From contig REDR01000042.1 of assembly GCA_007693385.1 (NCBI GenBank), positions 1-64,000 of the forward strand: DNA of 64,000 bases, given 5' to 3'. Both the position numbers and the translations under genes were made by a program. Below the pieces are notes generated by a model that saw only the letters and a list, made by a program, of their open reading frames with translations, did no database searches and was not told the origin of the DNA. The DNA comes from Anaerolineaceae bacterium (GTDB lineage Bacteria; Chloroflexota; Anaerolineae; Aggregatilineales; Phototrophicaceae). Below, in pieces: positions 1 to 8,734 of the stretch; the stretch's first letter is position 1, and the number at the start of each line of letters is the position of its first letter.

Positions 1-9
1 ACCCACCAC

Positions 10-36
10 AAAACAAAAAACCGACTTGCGTCGGCT
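10..36 (-). terminator. Intrinsic terminator of tRNA-Val
   Basis: On the minus strand a CCGAC-GCAA-GTCGG hairpin (21-34) is followed by a run of T residues (complement of 10-20). It lies about 40 bases downstream of the tRNA-Val gene on the same strand and is the obvious transcription stop for it. Confidence 0.8.
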
Positions 37-75
37 CTCTGTTGGGTTGGGCTGTATGTTGTTAATATACAGTCT

Positions 76-149
<74 letters not shown>

Positions 150-250
150 TTGTTGTCATCATGTAGCGCAATATATCATGTCAGGGCTATGCAAGTCAAG
201 AGCGTGAATGGCGAGTAAATCCCGCCCACGCGATAGGAGATATACATAAT

Positions 251-1132
251 TTGATAAAACGAATCGGTATGCTTGCGATTCTCGTGTTGACCGGCTGTTC
301 GATGGCGCAGACGCCACCCCCCACACCCCCCGCGCCGGAGATCGAATCCGCGACGGCGGTCAATACGCTGTCACCGGCGGATATATCGCCTGATGATCCC
401 GCGCCCGATGTCGTACCATCCCCCGACGGTTCATCGTCCGACCCTCTGTGGTCGGCTGACCCTCTGTGGTCGGCCATTGCCCCCGGCATGGAGCAACGGC
501 TTTATGTGCCGGACGGCAACGAATTGGGCGCGGTGCTGGTCGTGCGCGTTGACCCTTCACGCTATGAATTCCGCGTTCATTACCGTGCGGAACAGCCGTT
601 GAATCTGCGCGGCTGGCGCGATCTTCTGCCGACAGCGGCGCTATTCATCAACGCCAATTTCTTTGATGAGAATTACCGCATCGTCGGCCTATTGATTCAA
701 GATGGGGCGGTTTTCGGCTGGCCGTATACCGAGCGCGGCGGGCTGTTCGGCGTGCGCGATGATGGCGCGGTGGTGTTGCGCTCCAACCGCGAAGCGCCGT
801 ATCAAGCCGGCGAGCCATTGCGACAGGCGGTGCAAGCCTTCCCGATGCTGGTCATCGACGGCCAGCCCGCGCCGATCTTCGATGAAGGGCGCGTCAGCCG
901 TCGCACCGCTATCGGCGTTGATGCGGAGGGGCGCGTCCTGCTGATGGTGACGCCTCTGCTCGGTCTATCGCTGGGCGATCTGGCCGCGTATCTACCGCGC
1001 ACCGATCTAGGGCTGGTCACTGCTTTCGCGCTGGATGGCGGACGCTCCACCATGATGAGCGCCGCGGCGGGCGACATCAACGTGCCATCAGTCAGCTTGA
1101 TTCCGGCGGTGCTGGCCGTTTATCCGCGCTGA
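251..1132 (+). CDS. NAGPA-type phosphodiester glycosidase lipoprotein
   Basis: Predicted lipoprotein of 293 residues starting at TTG, 10 bases after a GGAGA ribosome-binding site. The N-terminus is a short signal peptide ending in the lipobox LTGC (Cys about residue 16). A Pro/Ser/Asp-rich linker follows, with a duplicated DPLWSA element (about residues 64-75). The folded part matches the NAGPA family (phosphodiester alpha-N-acetylglucosaminidase, formerly DUF2233), with INANFFD and the late LDGGRSTMM, which resembles the family's DGGGS(S)T active-site motif. Family members cleave sugar phosphodiesters or related exopolysaccharide bonds, and here the protein would act on the outer face of the membrane. 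The exact substrate is unknown. Its 3' end overlaps the convergent glycosyltransferase by 45 bases. Confidence 0.75.
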   Translation: MIKRIGMLAILVLTGCSMAQTPPPTPPAPEIESATAVNTLSPADISPDDPAPDVVPSPDGSSSDPLWSADPLWSAIAPGMEQRLYVPDGNELGAVLVVRVDPSRYEFRVHYRAEQPLNLRGWRDLLPTAALFINANFFDENYRIVGLLIQDGAVFGWPYTERGGLFGVRDDGAVVLRSNREAPYQAGEPLRQAVQAFPMLVIDGQPAPIFDEGRVSRRTAIGVDAEGRVLLMVTPLLGLSLGDLAAYLPRTDLGLVTAFALDGGRSTMMSAAAGDINVPSVSLIPAVLAVYPR

Positions 1133-2236
1133 GTCAGCGCGATGAATTCGCGGCGATGAATTCGCGGCGATGAATTCGCGCAATTGCTCGATGAAGATGG
1201 CGCGGTCAAAGCGGGCGGCATGGGCGCGGAGCGCGTCCGGCGCGTAACTTCCCGCGTCGAAACCGGCCATCACATCGGCCAGACTATCCACCGTCAAATC
1301 GTTGAAATGTTCGCCGGTGACGCCGGGCACGACGGTATCCAACGCGCCGCCGCCGCCATACGCGATCACCGGACGCCCCGCCGCCTGTGCTTGCACCGGC
1401 GTGATGCCGAAATCTTCAAGTCCGGGGAACAGGAAAGCGCGGCATCCGGCCATCAGGCGCGGCAGATCGTCGTCGGCCACATAGCCGAGAAATTCCACCG
1501 TCGGCCCGGCCATCGCTCGCAGGCGCTCCAGATCGCGCCCTGTGCCGCCGATCTTCAACGGGACGTTGAGGCGGTTGGCGGCCTGCACCGCGAGATCAAT
1601 GCGCTTGTACGGGATCAAGCGCGAGACGACCAGAAAATAATCCCCGACTTCGACTTCGCCAACGTTGAAGCGTTCGGTATCTACCGGCGGGTAGATGATG
1701 ACCGAATCGCGGTCATAATAATGGCGGATGCGCTCCTGTATCTCGGTGGAGATGGCGATGAAATCGTCCACACGCTGAGCCGCCGCATAATCCCACCGTT
1801 TCAGCCAGCCCATCATCGGGCGCAAGGCCATGTTCGCCAGCCGTCCCATGCCTTCGCGTTGCAGGTAAGCGTCCAGTTGCCACACGTAGCGCGTCGGCGC
1901 TAGACAGTAGCAGATGTGGCGCGTGTTTTCGCCTTTCTGGAAGCCATGACAGAAGCCGCTTTTATTGCTGAGGACGACATCGTATTCACTCAGATCAAGC
2001 CCGCCCCACGCCATCGGATAGAACGGCAGATACGGCTGATGGTGGCGATGGATGCCGGGCAATTTGTCGATCCATAGCGTGCGGATGTCACATTCGCGGT
2101 AATGCGCGGGCATCATGTCCGGCGCGTAGATGCTGGTATACGTCGGCGCTGACGGGAACATCGCGTTCAATTCGTCCAGCACATCCTCCGCGCCGCCGTT
2201 CTGGTTCAGCCAATCGTGGACGATTGCGATATTCAA
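1088..2236 (-). CDS. Glycosyltransferase family 4
   Basis: 382-residue retaining glycosyltransferase of the GT4 (GT-B) type. The N-terminal half begins with MNIAIVHDWL. The C-terminal half carries the donor-binding region VSRLIPYKRIDLAV and the sequence EDFGITPVQAQAAGRPVIAY, where the second Glu of the usual E-x7-E motif is Gln. It probably adds a sugar to a lipid-linked polysaccharide intermediate at the cytoplasmic face. The start is TTG, overlapping the rnhB stop by four bases behind GGAAGGG, so the two genes are translationally coupled. The last 30 or so residues are encoded by a 14-bp triplicated repeat plus sequence shared with the convergent gene and look non-native. Family assignment is firm; donor and acceptor are unknown. 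Confidence 0.88.
   Translation of the reverse strand: MNIAIVHDWLNQNGGAEDVLDELNAMFPSAPTYTSIYAPDMMPAHYRECDIRTLWIDKLPGIHRHHQPYLPFYPMAWGGLDLSEYDVVLSNKSGFCHGFQKGENTRHICYCLAPTRYVWQLDAYLQREGMGRLANMALRPMMGWLKRWDYAAAQRVDDFIAISTEIQERIRHYYDRDSVIIYPPVDTERFNVGEVEVGDYFLVVSRLIPYKRIDLAVQAANRLNVPLKIGGTGRDLERLRAMAGPTVEFLGYVADDDLPRLMAGCRAFLFPGLEDFGITPVQAQAAGRPVIAYGGGGALDTVVPGVTGEHFNDLTVDSLADVMAGFDAGSYAPDALRAHAARFDRAIFIEQLREFIAANSSPRIHRADSARINGQHRRNQAD
1139..1180. repeat. 14-bp tandem repeat, three copies
   Basis: Three perfect head-to-tail copies of GCGATGAATTCGCG at 1139-1152, 1153-1166 and 1167-1180. The unit is not a multiple of three and sits in the 3' coding end of the minus-strand glycosyltransferase, so copy number sets the reading frame at its C-terminus. 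Confidence 0.95.
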
Positions 2237-2934
2237 GTGTCAGCCCTTCCTGATGTTGTGGCTTCGAGACATTCGCGGATCGGGCGATAACTGCGCCGGT
2301 GAATCGCGCAGACGCCCAATTTATTCAGCGCGGCACGGTGCGCCGGTGTGCCGTAGCCTTTATGTTGCGCGAAGCCGTAATCCGGCCAGTGCTCATGTAG
2401 TTCGCGCATGTGATCGTCGCGCCATACCTTCGCCAGCACGCTGGCTGATGCTATCGTCAGCGATAGGCGATCCCCGTATTTGATCGGCAGATGCTCGCTG
2501 GTGTGAATCGGCGCGGTGACGCCCAGCCCATCCAGAAACAGACAATCCGGCTGTAGATCGGGACGCCGCGCCAGCGCATCATTCAGCGCGTTCTGCATGG
2601 CGACCCGCGCCGCGCCGCGAATCCCGATGGAATCGACCATCTCGTGCGACGCATGGCCGACGCCCCACGTCAGCGCCGTCTCGCGGATGATGTCGCTCAG
2701 TCGTTCGCGCTGGCGGGCGGTCATCAGCTTGCTATCGCGCACGCCGGTTAGCGCTTCCTGCAGATCATCATCTACCGGCGGCAAGCACACCGCACCGGCT
2801 ACCACCGGCCCGGCCCACGCGCCATAACCGGCTTCATCAATGCCGATGATCGTCCGCAGGCCGCGCTGATAGGCGATGATTTCGTAATCTACGCCCGCCG
2901 TTTTGGGCGGCGTCTTCTTAGTCGTTGGGGGCAT
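2233..2934 (-). CDS. rnhB: Ribonuclease HII
   Basis: Ribonuclease HII, 233 residues, which nicks the RNA strand of RNA-DNA hybrids and removes single ribonucleotides from DNA. Motifs in order: IGIDEAGYG (the DEG catalytic start), GVRDSK, FLDG, and the C-terminal RRSYRPI region. The start chosen is ATG at 2934, because GGAGGGG lies five bases upstream; the frame is open further upstream but only inside the preceding gene. The start overlaps the end of the upstream glycosyltransferase by 17 bases, and the stop overlaps the downstream glycosyltransferase by four. It is therefore a housekeeping gene embedded in a sugar-transferase operon. Confidence 0.95.
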   Translation of the reverse strand: MPPTTKKTPPKTAGVDYEIIAYQRGLRTIIGIDEAGYGAWAGPVVAGAVCLPPVDDDLQEALTGVRDSKLMTARQRERLSDIIRETALTWGVGHASHEMVDSIGIRGAARVAMQNALNDALARRPDLQPDCLFLDGLGVTAPIHTSEHLPIKYGDRLSLTIASASVLAKVWRDDHMRELHEHWPDYGFAQHKGYGTPAHRAALNKLGVCAIHRRSYRPIRECLEATTSGRADT

Positions 2935-3700
2935 ATTGTCCCCTCCACCCGTTGCGGCGAATGCGGATCGTCTCAATCAGCATCTTGACCGAATCGGTCA
3001 AAGGCTTGATCTTGGAATGTGCCTTGTAGTACCACGTGATCGGCACTTCGATAATGCGCATGTCGCGCTGTTGCGCGATGAACAGCAGTTCCACGTCGAA
3101 CGCCCAACCGTCAATCGTCTGAAGCGGGAACAGCGTCAGCGCGACGTCGCGGCGGAAGCACTTGAAGCCGCATTGCGTATCTTGCAGGCCGCGCACCGCG
3201 ATCACACGCACGATGAAGTTAAAGACGCGCCCCATGATGTGGCGCATCTCCGGCTCGCCGATGCGCTTACTGCCCGGCGCTTCTCTGCTGGCGATGGCGA
3301 TGTCGTAGTCGTTGAGGCTGGGCGGCAAGAATTTGTTGACTTCTTCAATCGGCATGGATAAATCCGCGTCGCAGATGAACAGATAATCGCCCTGCGCCGC
3401 CATCATGCCGGAGCGCACCGCCGCGCCTTTGCCCTGCGTTAGCTCGGTCATCACGCGGATATAAGGGTAGCTGGCCGCCGCTTCTTCGGCGATGGCTAGC
3501 GTGTTGTCGGTGCTGTTGTTGTTCACGATGATGACTTCGATGCTGTACGCCTGTTGCTCGACAAACGCGACGATCTGCCGGAGGCTTTGCGGCAGGCGGT
3601 CTTCGTCGCCTTCGTTATATGCCGGAATAATCAACGAAAGTAGCGGCCTTGTGCCTTCATTCAAGTTGTCGTCCCCTTCATGCGGTTCTGTCTGCGCCAT
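2918..3700 (-). CDS. Dolichyl-phosphate glucosyltransferase-like GT2
   Basis: 260-residue family 2 glycosyltransferase resembling the Alg5/DPG-synthase branch. It has LSLIIPAYNEG near residue 20, VNNNSTDNT, the GKGAAVRSGM loop, the metal-binding CDADLSMP, and TQCGFKCFRRD typical of polyprenyl-phosphate glycosyltransferases. No C-terminal membrane domain is visible, so it is probably peripheral. It likely charges a polyprenyl phosphate with a sugar from a nucleotide donor, supplying building blocks for extracytoplasmic glycosylation. ATG start with GGGGGA four to five bases upstream. It is 12 bases downstream of another GT2 gene and overlaps rnhB, so it is part of a four-gene operon. Confidence 0.88.
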   Translation of the reverse strand: MAQTEPHEGDDNLNEGTRPLLSLIIPAYNEGDEDRLPQSLRQIVAFVEQQAYSIEVIIVNNNSTDNTLAIAEEAAASYPYIRVMTELTQGKGAAVRSGMMAAQGDYLFICDADLSMPIEEVNKFLPPSLNDYDIAIASREAPGSKRIGEPEMRHIMGRVFNFIVRVIAVRGLQDTQCGFKCFRRDVALTLFPLQTIDGWAFDVELLFIAQQRDMRIIEVPITWYYKAHSKIKPLTDSVKMLIETIRIRRNGWRGQYAPND

Positions 3701-3712
3701 CGTTTCCCCCGT

Positions 3713-4717
3713 TCATTTGTCTGGCGCGGCCAACCCGTCAGGCTGATCTAGCCCTGCGGGGCGGGTCAATATCGCGTCGATTGACTCGACTGACGCGACA
3801 CGCTCCGGCTGAATTCGCCGCCGCTTGCGTAACGCGCCCGGCAGACCGCGTAGGCCAGCCAGCACCCCGCGCAGACGCGCCCGCGCCGCCGCCCCGCGCC
3901 ACGCTTTCAGCGCGTCCGCGACGATGCGCCATTGCCGCCGCAGGATTTGCCAGCGATATTTGCGCCATAGCTCAATCGGCAGATTTTTGACCAGCACGAA
4001 TATCAGGTTGCGCCCGTTGTAATAGCTGGCCGTCTCGCCGCCGCCAGTCGCCGAAAGGTGATGGTACACGATGGCATGGGGTGTGTAAAGGCAACGCCAG
4101 CCGAGTAACTGGCCGCGCCACGCAAGGTCTATATCTTCCAGCAGGAAGAAGAAATCGTCGTCGAGTAGGCCGGTCTGGTCGAGCATCTGGCGGCGATAGG
4201 CCGATGAGCCGCCGCACGCCCCGAACACGTATTCTTCGCGGTCATATTGGCCGCTGTCTTTCTCCCACACGCCGCGATTGCCGGCCTGTCCGTCGGTGGT
4301 GAAGAAGTCGCCGGCGGTGTGGATGTGGTCGCGTTTATCGAATAGCATCATCTTGCTGGCGATGCTTCCGGCGTGCGGATGACGCTCGAACGCCTCGATG
4401 ATGGCTGTCGCCCAGTTCGCATCGACGGCGGTATCGTTATTCAGCAGGCACACGAATTCGCCCCGCGCCGCCTGCATACCGGCATTGCACGCGCCGGTGA
4501 ATCCGGAGTTGTAGCCCTGTTCGATCAAGCGCACGTCCGGGTGATTTTCGCGGATGTAGTCCTGCGAACCATCCGTCGAGCCGTTGTCCACGACGATCAC
4601 CTCGATGTGCGGGTAAGTCTGCGCGGCTAGCGCGTGCAGGCAATCCGGCAGGAAGTCTTTCGCGTTCCAGTGTGGGATGATGACGGACAATAGCCCGTCT
4701 TGCGGCGTGTCGATCAT
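3713..4717 (-). CDS. Rhamnosyltransferase-like GT2
   Basis: 334-residue family 2 glycosyltransferase of the WbbL/rhamnosyltransferase-like group. It has LSVIIPHWNAKDFL, VVDNGSTDGS, QGYNSGFTGACNAGM, the metal-binding LLNNDTAVD and the catalytic-region FFLLEDIDLAWRG. The basic C-terminal tail (about residues 255-300) could associate with membrane. ATG at 4717 is preferred over the TTG two codons upstream because AAAGG is correctly spaced from it. First gene of a minus-strand operon (GT2-GT2-rnhB-GT4). The presence of rml genes elsewhere in the window makes dTDP-rhamnose a possible donor, but this is inference. Confidence 0.88.
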   Translation of the reverse strand: MIDTPQDGLLSVIIPHWNAKDFLPDCLHALAAQTYPHIEVIVVDNGSTDGSQDYIRENHPDVRLIEQGYNSGFTGACNAGMQAARGEFVCLLNNDTAVDANWATAIIEAFERHPHAGSIASKMMLFDKRDHIHTAGDFFTTDGQAGNRGVWEKDSGQYDREEYVFGACGGSSAYRRQMLDQTGLLDDDFFFLLEDIDLAWRGQLLGWRCLYTPHAIVYHHLSATGGGETASYYNGRNLIFVLVKNLPIELWRKYRWQILRRQWRIVADALKAWRGAAARARLRGVLAGLRGLPGALRKRRRIQPERVASVESIDAILTRPAGLDQPDGLAAPDK

Positions 4718-4822
4718 GCTCAACCTTTCGCTGTGGCGTGCGATGAATTAGCGCGGCGGCATCTTGAGATGATTTTCTTTTCCGCGCTGGAATCAGTGTA
4801 GGCGAAAAGCCCGCCGTGCGCT

Positions 4823-5956
4823 ATGCTATACCGCATGTTGACGTTACTTTTAACCCTGATTTTGACATGGTTCGCGTCGGTTTCGCCCGCGCCAATCAAT
4901 GACGTTTGTACCGGCAGGACATTGCAACCACGCCCGCCGGATTTCTCGCCGCAAGGCATCATCATCTCCGCATGGAATCGAGAGGCGATGTGGGCGTATG
5001 ATGTCGCCCGTAACGCCCGCTATCCCATCGACAACACCGCCCCCTGCGGCACCAATTGTCATCTTTCGCCGGATGCGCTATCCATCACCTACCGCGATAT
5101 TGAGGCGGGCGCGTTCGGCGCGATGTGGTTGAATGGCGCGAATCGCCGCGTTTTCATCCGCGATGTGACGGAGGTGCAATGGTGGAGCGATGACCGTTTG
5201 CTGGTCTGGTCGGAGCGCAACCGCCCGTTCTTATTCGATCCGCGTGACGACTCCCGCGAGCCGTTCGCGGTTAACGGGCTGGTCAATATCCAGCCGGGCG
5301 GCTATTGGGGCATGACCATCACGCTTGATGACGATGGCCTGTTCGCCCGCCGTCTGGTGGATGGGCGCGGCGACGGCGACGGCAACGGCGTTGATCTCGG
5401 CGCGGACGAGCCGTATTTCAGCGCGGCGGTCTGGTCACCGGATGGCGCGTATCTGGCATTCGTCGCCCGCGCTGAACACGATGACGCCTTCCGGCGCGGC
5501 GCGGAGGTGTATCTGATCGCGCCGGAGGATAGCACCGCCACCCGCGCCACGCATTTCACCGGCGCGTATGGCGCGGTACGCATCGGCGGGCGGGCGCATA
5601 ACGGCCTGAGCTGGTCGCCGGATAGCCGCCGTCTGGCTTTCTGGGTGATCCCGCGTACCGGCCCGGACATCGCCGCCGATTTAGGCGCGGCGCAATTGCA
5701 CATCTTACACATCGGCACCGGCCAGATTGATGTGTACTGCGACTACGCCACCACCGACCACACGCCGAACCCGCCGCGTCTGGTCTGGTCGCCGGATGGC
5801 TCGAAGGTGGCCTTCGCGGGGGAGAACACCGCACGCGGTTCCGGCACCGCGTTGATCGCGCTGGACGTGGAAAGCGGCGATTTTTACACCCTGAGTCTGG
5901 ATGTCATCGCCGCGATGGGTAGGCCGGATGTCATCGCGTGGGGGCGTTCGCCGTAA
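4823..5956 (+). CDS. Secreted WD40-like beta-propeller protein
   Basis: 377-residue predicted exported protein. An N-terminal hydrophobic segment (about residues 4-22, ending near SVSPA) acts as a signal peptide, with no lipobox cysteine. The rest contains repeats of the PD40/TolB type, recognisable as SPDGAYLAF, SPDSRRLAF and SPDGSKVAF. These form a beta-propeller usually involved in protein or ligand binding. A GDGDGNGVDLGADE stretch (about residues 188-201) looks like a calcium-binding loop. No enzyme domain is attached. ATG at 4823 is used; a second ATG four codons later is possible. It stands alone between a divergent glycosyltransferase operon and lipA. Confidence 0.7.
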   Translation: MLYRMLTLLLTLILTWFASVSPAPINDVCTGRTLQPRPPDFSPQGIIISAWNREAMWAYDVARNARYPIDNTAPCGTNCHLSPDALSITYRDIEAGAFGAMWLNGANRRVFIRDVTEVQWWSDDRLLVWSERNRPFLFDPRDDSREPFAVNGLVNIQPGGYWGMTITLDDDGLFARRLVDGRGDGDGNGVDLGADEPYFSAAVWSPDGAYLAFVARAEHDDAFRRGAEVYLIAPEDSTATRATHFTGAYGAVRIGGRAHNGLSWSPDSRRLAFWVIPRTGPDIAADLGAAQLHILHIGTGQIDVYCDYATTDHTPNPPRLVWSPDGSKVAFAGENTARGSGTALIALDVESGDFYTLSLDVIAAMGRPDVIAWGRSP

Positions 5957-6021
5957 CCGCCCGCCCGAATATCGAAAGGCATCCGGTGTTACGCGGTGTG
6001 TAGACCGCCCGCGCCTTTGAT

Positions 6022-6030
6022 TGCTATAAT
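6022..6030 (+). promoter_or_regulatory. Extended -10 promoter element for lipA
   Basis: TGCTATAAT at 6022-6030 is a perfect TGnTATAAT extended -10 element 38 bases upstream of the lipA start. No good -35 hexamer is seen, as is common with extended -10 promoters. Confidence 0.6.
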
Positions 6031-6067
6031 GGACACACGGACGATATAACGTTTGGAGACATCTATT

Positions 6068-7045
6068 GTGACTGATTTAATCGATATTAACGACATCGGC
6101 GTAGAAGGGGCGGAGGGCTGGCAACCAGACCCGCTTCACCCGCGCCGCCGCCCGCCGTGGATCCGCGTTAAAGCGCCCAGTGGCGAGACTTACGAAGAGG
6201 TGCGCCGACTGATGCGGAGCAAGACTCTGCACACCGTCTGCGAAGAAGCGCAATGCCCCAACATTGGCGAATGCTGGGGACGCGGCACCGCCACCTTCTT
6301 GATGATGGGCGATACCTGCACGCGCTCCTGTGGCTTCTGCGACATCAAGACCGGACGCCCATCCCCGCTTGACTGGGCTGAGCCGAACCGCGTCGCCGAA
6401 TCCGTGCGGGCGATGAACCTGCGCCATGTGGTGATTACCAGCGTCAACCGTGACGAACGCGCCGACGGCGGCGCGCCGATCTTCGCTATGGTGATTAAGC
6501 GCATCCGCCAGCTACAGCCCGGATGCAGTATCGAAGTGTTGATCCCCGATTTCAAAGGCGACGCCGACGCGCTGAAGATCGTCATGGACGCCCAGCCGGA
6601 AATCCTCAACCATAACGTGGAGACCGTGCCGCGCCTGTTCAAGAAAGTTCAGCCGCAGGATCAATACGAGTGGGCGCTGGCGACGCTGGGCAATGCTAAG
6701 CGCATGGATCCGCTGGTGCTGACCAAAAGCGGCATCATGGTCGGATTGGGCGAGACGTTCGATGAAGTGGTCGAAGTCATGCGCGATCTGGCCGCGCTCG
6801 GCGTGGACATCCTCACCATCGGTCAGTATCTCCAGCCCAGCAAGAAGCATTTGCCCGTCGAGCGCTTCTACACGCCTGACGAATTCGACAAATTCCGCGA
6901 GATCGGGCTAGAGATGGGTTACAAATGGGTGGAAAGCGGGCCACTCGTCCGCAGTAGCTACCGCGCCGACCAGCAAGTGCGCGAGCTATCCAAGCTGAAT
7001 CATATCCACATGCACCACGAACGCGCCGCGCTTACCGGCGATTAA
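6068..7045 (+). CDS. lipA: Lipoyl synthase
   Basis: Radical-SAM lipoyl synthase, 325 residues. It inserts two sulfur atoms into protein-bound octanoyl chains to make the lipoyl cofactor of 2-oxoacid dehydrogenases and the glycine cleavage system. Both iron-sulfur cluster signatures are present: the auxiliary cluster [12 protein letters not shown] and the radical-SAM cluster CTRSCGFC. Other family hallmarks are [28 protein letters not shown] and LVRSSYRA with its cluster-ligating C-terminal Ser. The chosen start is GTG at 6068, nine bases after GGAG; the in-frame TTG at 6053 overlaps that ribosome-binding site. No lipB octanoyltransferase lies beside it. Confidence 0.97.
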   Translation: MTDLIDINDIGVEGAEGWQPDPLHPRRRPPWIRVKAPSGETYEEVRRLMRSKTLHTVCEEAQCPNIGECWGRGTATFLMMGDTCTRSCGFCDIKTGRPSPLDWAEPNRVAESVRAMNLRHVVITSVNRDERADGGAPIFAMVIKRIRQLQPGCSIEVLIPDFKGDADALKIVMDAQPEILNHNVETVPRLFKKVQPQDQYEWALATLGNAKRMDPLVLTKSGIMVGLGETFDEVVEVMRDLAALGVDILTIGQYLQPSKKHLPVERFYTPDEFDKFREIGLEMGYKWVESGPLVRSSYRADQQVRELSKLNHIHMHHERAALTGD

Positions 7046-7055
7046 ACGGCGCACG

Positions 7056-7089
7056 CGGGGATTCGGGCGCGTGCCCGCGTCCCCGTCTT
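7056..7089 (+). terminator. Probable terminator after lipA
   Basis: A two-part stem just after the lipA stop: an outer CGGGGA/TCCCCG pair (7056-7061, 7080-7085) enclosing a perfect CGGGC-GCGT-GCCCG hairpin (7064-7077), followed by TCTTT. The T-run is weak. Confidence 0.45.
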
Positions 7090-7485
7090 TATCCCATCCG
7101 CTAAGAATCGAATCCCATGAACGAACCCGCTCGCCAAAAATTGGTACACTATGCACAATTCCTTAAAACTGATTTTTTCATGTATTCTATTAAAAGCATA
7201 TGAGCGTTGTTATGTGTGTAGCGGCCTGAATTCGGTGTATTGTGGCGAGAAACATCACCGATACGCGATAAAATAAACGCGCCATTAATCGGCTGTTAAG
7301 AAACGTGATTTTTCGTTTTATGGTAGACTGAAAGCACTTTCTTAATGAGCAACCGGCCACCTAAAGGGGGAAGTAGGGGCAAATGCGCGATCATAATTGC
7401 ATAAAAGTTTATATGGGTTTCGGCATACAGCCGACTAAATAAGTCAACTGTTCGGTTATGTACATAGATTGACAGAGGGGCATCC
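7090..7485 (+). promoter_or_regulatory. Gene-free leader upstream of the sigma factor gene
   Basis: This 396-base AT-rich stretch holds no convincing gene. A candidate promoter is TTGGTA (7141-7146), a 17-base spacer, and TAAAAC (7164-7169). Further down is a long inverted repeat, TTAAGAAACGTG (7296-7307) against CACTTTCTTAA (7335-7345), with one unpaired base. If the promoter is real, the sigma factor mRNA has a leader of about 310 bases. No known riboswitch was recognised. Confidence 0.35.
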
Positions 7486-8658
7486 GTGATCCAAGAACTC
7501 ATAAATCGGGCTGACCAGCGCGGTTATATCACTTTTGACGATGTGCTTGAATTAATGGACGAAGAGATTGAACCGCCACAGAAAATAGAAAATATACTTT
7601 ACGAATTAGATGAATTAGGCATAGAAGTTAGACAAGACGCCGCTTTTCCGGCTGATCTCCCCGAAGATAATGATAGCGATTTTGAACCCGAAGAAATCCT
7701 GAGAGACCCCAACATAGGCGATATAGCCGCCGTCTCCTCCGATGATCCCGTCGGCCTATATTTCCGGCAGATGGCACAAGAAGCCCTGCTGACCGCCGAT
7801 GAAGAAGTTCGCCTCGCCCGCCGCATCGAACTCGGCAAGAAAGCCGCCGAACGCCTGCAACTCCCCAGCACACACCGCAACGCCACAGCCACCGATGAAT
7901 GGGTACGGATGTGCCGCCGTGTCATGCTGGACGGTCAACGGGCGCGTGAGCATCTGGGGCGGGCGAATACCCGTCTGGTGGTCAGCATCGCCAAGCGCTA
8001 CATGGGGCAGGGCTTGCCGTTTCCTGATCTGATACAGGAGGGCAACGTCGGCTTGATGCGTGCGGTGGATAAATACGACTACACACGCGGCAATCGCTTT
8101 AGCACGTATGCGACATGGTGGATTCGGCAGGCGATCACCCGCGCCCTCGCGCAAAAGACGCGCACCATCCGCATTCCGCTACACATGACCGAGCGCATCC
8201 GCCAGATGTACCGCGTCGCGCAATCGCTGGAGCAATCGCTCGGACGGCGGGCGACCCCGGATGAAATCGGCGAAAAGATGGACTTACCCGCCGATGCAGT
8301 CCGCGCCATGATGGACGCCAGCCAGCACGCTATCGCGCTAGAGCGTCCGGTGGGTGAGGACGGCGACAGCGAATTCGGCGACTTCCTCGAAGATCAGGAC
8401 ACGCCAAGCCCGGTTGAATCCGTCACACAGCATCTGCTCGAAGAGACGATTGAAGAAGTGCTGACCGAGTTAACGCCGCGTCAGGGTCATATCTTGCGCT
8501 TGCGCTTCGGGCTAGGCGGTGGCGAGCCGCACACGCTAGAGGAGATCGCCAACCGTTTCGGCCTTAGCAGAGAACGCATCCGTCAGCTAGAAAAAGAAGC
8601 CCTGCGCCGCCTACGGCATCCGCGTCTGGCGCAGACATTACGCGATTATCTGGTATGA
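7486..8658 (+). CDS. rpoD: RNA polymerase sigma-70 factor (RpoD/SigA type)
   Basis: 390-residue group 1 or group 2 sigma factor that directs RNA polymerase to -35/-10 promoters. A short region 1.1-like segment (residues 1-50, YITFDDVLELMDE) precedes region 1.2 (DPVGLYFRQM, about 87-125). The complete region 2 includes LVVSIAKRYMGQGLPFPDLI, GNRFSTYATWWIRQAI (-10 recognition) and TRTIRIPLHM. Region 3 begins near QMYRVAQSLEQ. Region 4 has LTPRQGHILRLRFGLGGG, EEIANRFGLSRERIRQLE (-35 recognition helix) and ALRRLRHP. Start is GTG with GAGGGG four bases upstream. A Chloroflexota genome may carry several such genes, so whether this is the main housekeeping sigma is uncertain. A hairpin follows the stop. 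Confidence 0.92.
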   Translation: MIQELINRADQRGYITFDDVLELMDEEIEPPQKIENILYELDELGIEVRQDAAFPADLPEDNDSDFEPEEILRDPNIGDIAAVSSDDPVGLYFRQMAQEALLTADEEVRLARRIELGKKAAERLQLPSTHRNATATDEWVRMCRRVMLDGQRAREHLGRANTRLVVSIAKRYMGQGLPFPDLIQEGNVGLMRAVDKYDYTRGNRFSTYATWWIRQAITRALAQKTRTIRIPLHMTERIRQMYRVAQSLEQSLGRRATPDEIGEKMDLPADAVRAMMDASQHAIALERPVGEDGDSEFGDFLEDQDTPSPVESVTQHLLEETIEEVLTELTPRQGHILRLRFGLGGGEPHTLEEIANRFGLSRERIRQLEKEALRRLRHPRLAQTLRDYLV

Positions 8659-8666
8659 TACAGCCC

Positions 8667-8699
8667 GCCCCGCAGATGATTAACCACCGTCTGCGGGGC
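8667..8699 (+). terminator. Hairpin terminator after the sigma factor gene
   Basis: A perfect 9-bp stem, GCCCCGCAG (8667-8675) with CTGCGGGGC (8691-8699), begins eight bases after the stop codon. It is followed by TGATCTTTG, a weak T tract. Confidence 0.6.
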
Positions 8700-8734
8700 T
8701 GATCTTTGCCCGTCATGATGCACGTAAATTCCCG

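Noticed and set aside
1184-1903. Plus-strand gene opposite the GT4 glycosyltransferase
   Set aside because: No ribosome-binding site or family; composition follows the codon structure of the glycosyltransferase on the other strand.
7346-7485. Possible riboswitch (glutamine- or c-di-GMP-like) before the sigma factor gene
   Set aside because: A GGAAGTAGG string resembles part of the glutamine riboswitch, but the companion conserved segments are missing, and the c-di-GMP pattern does not fit either.
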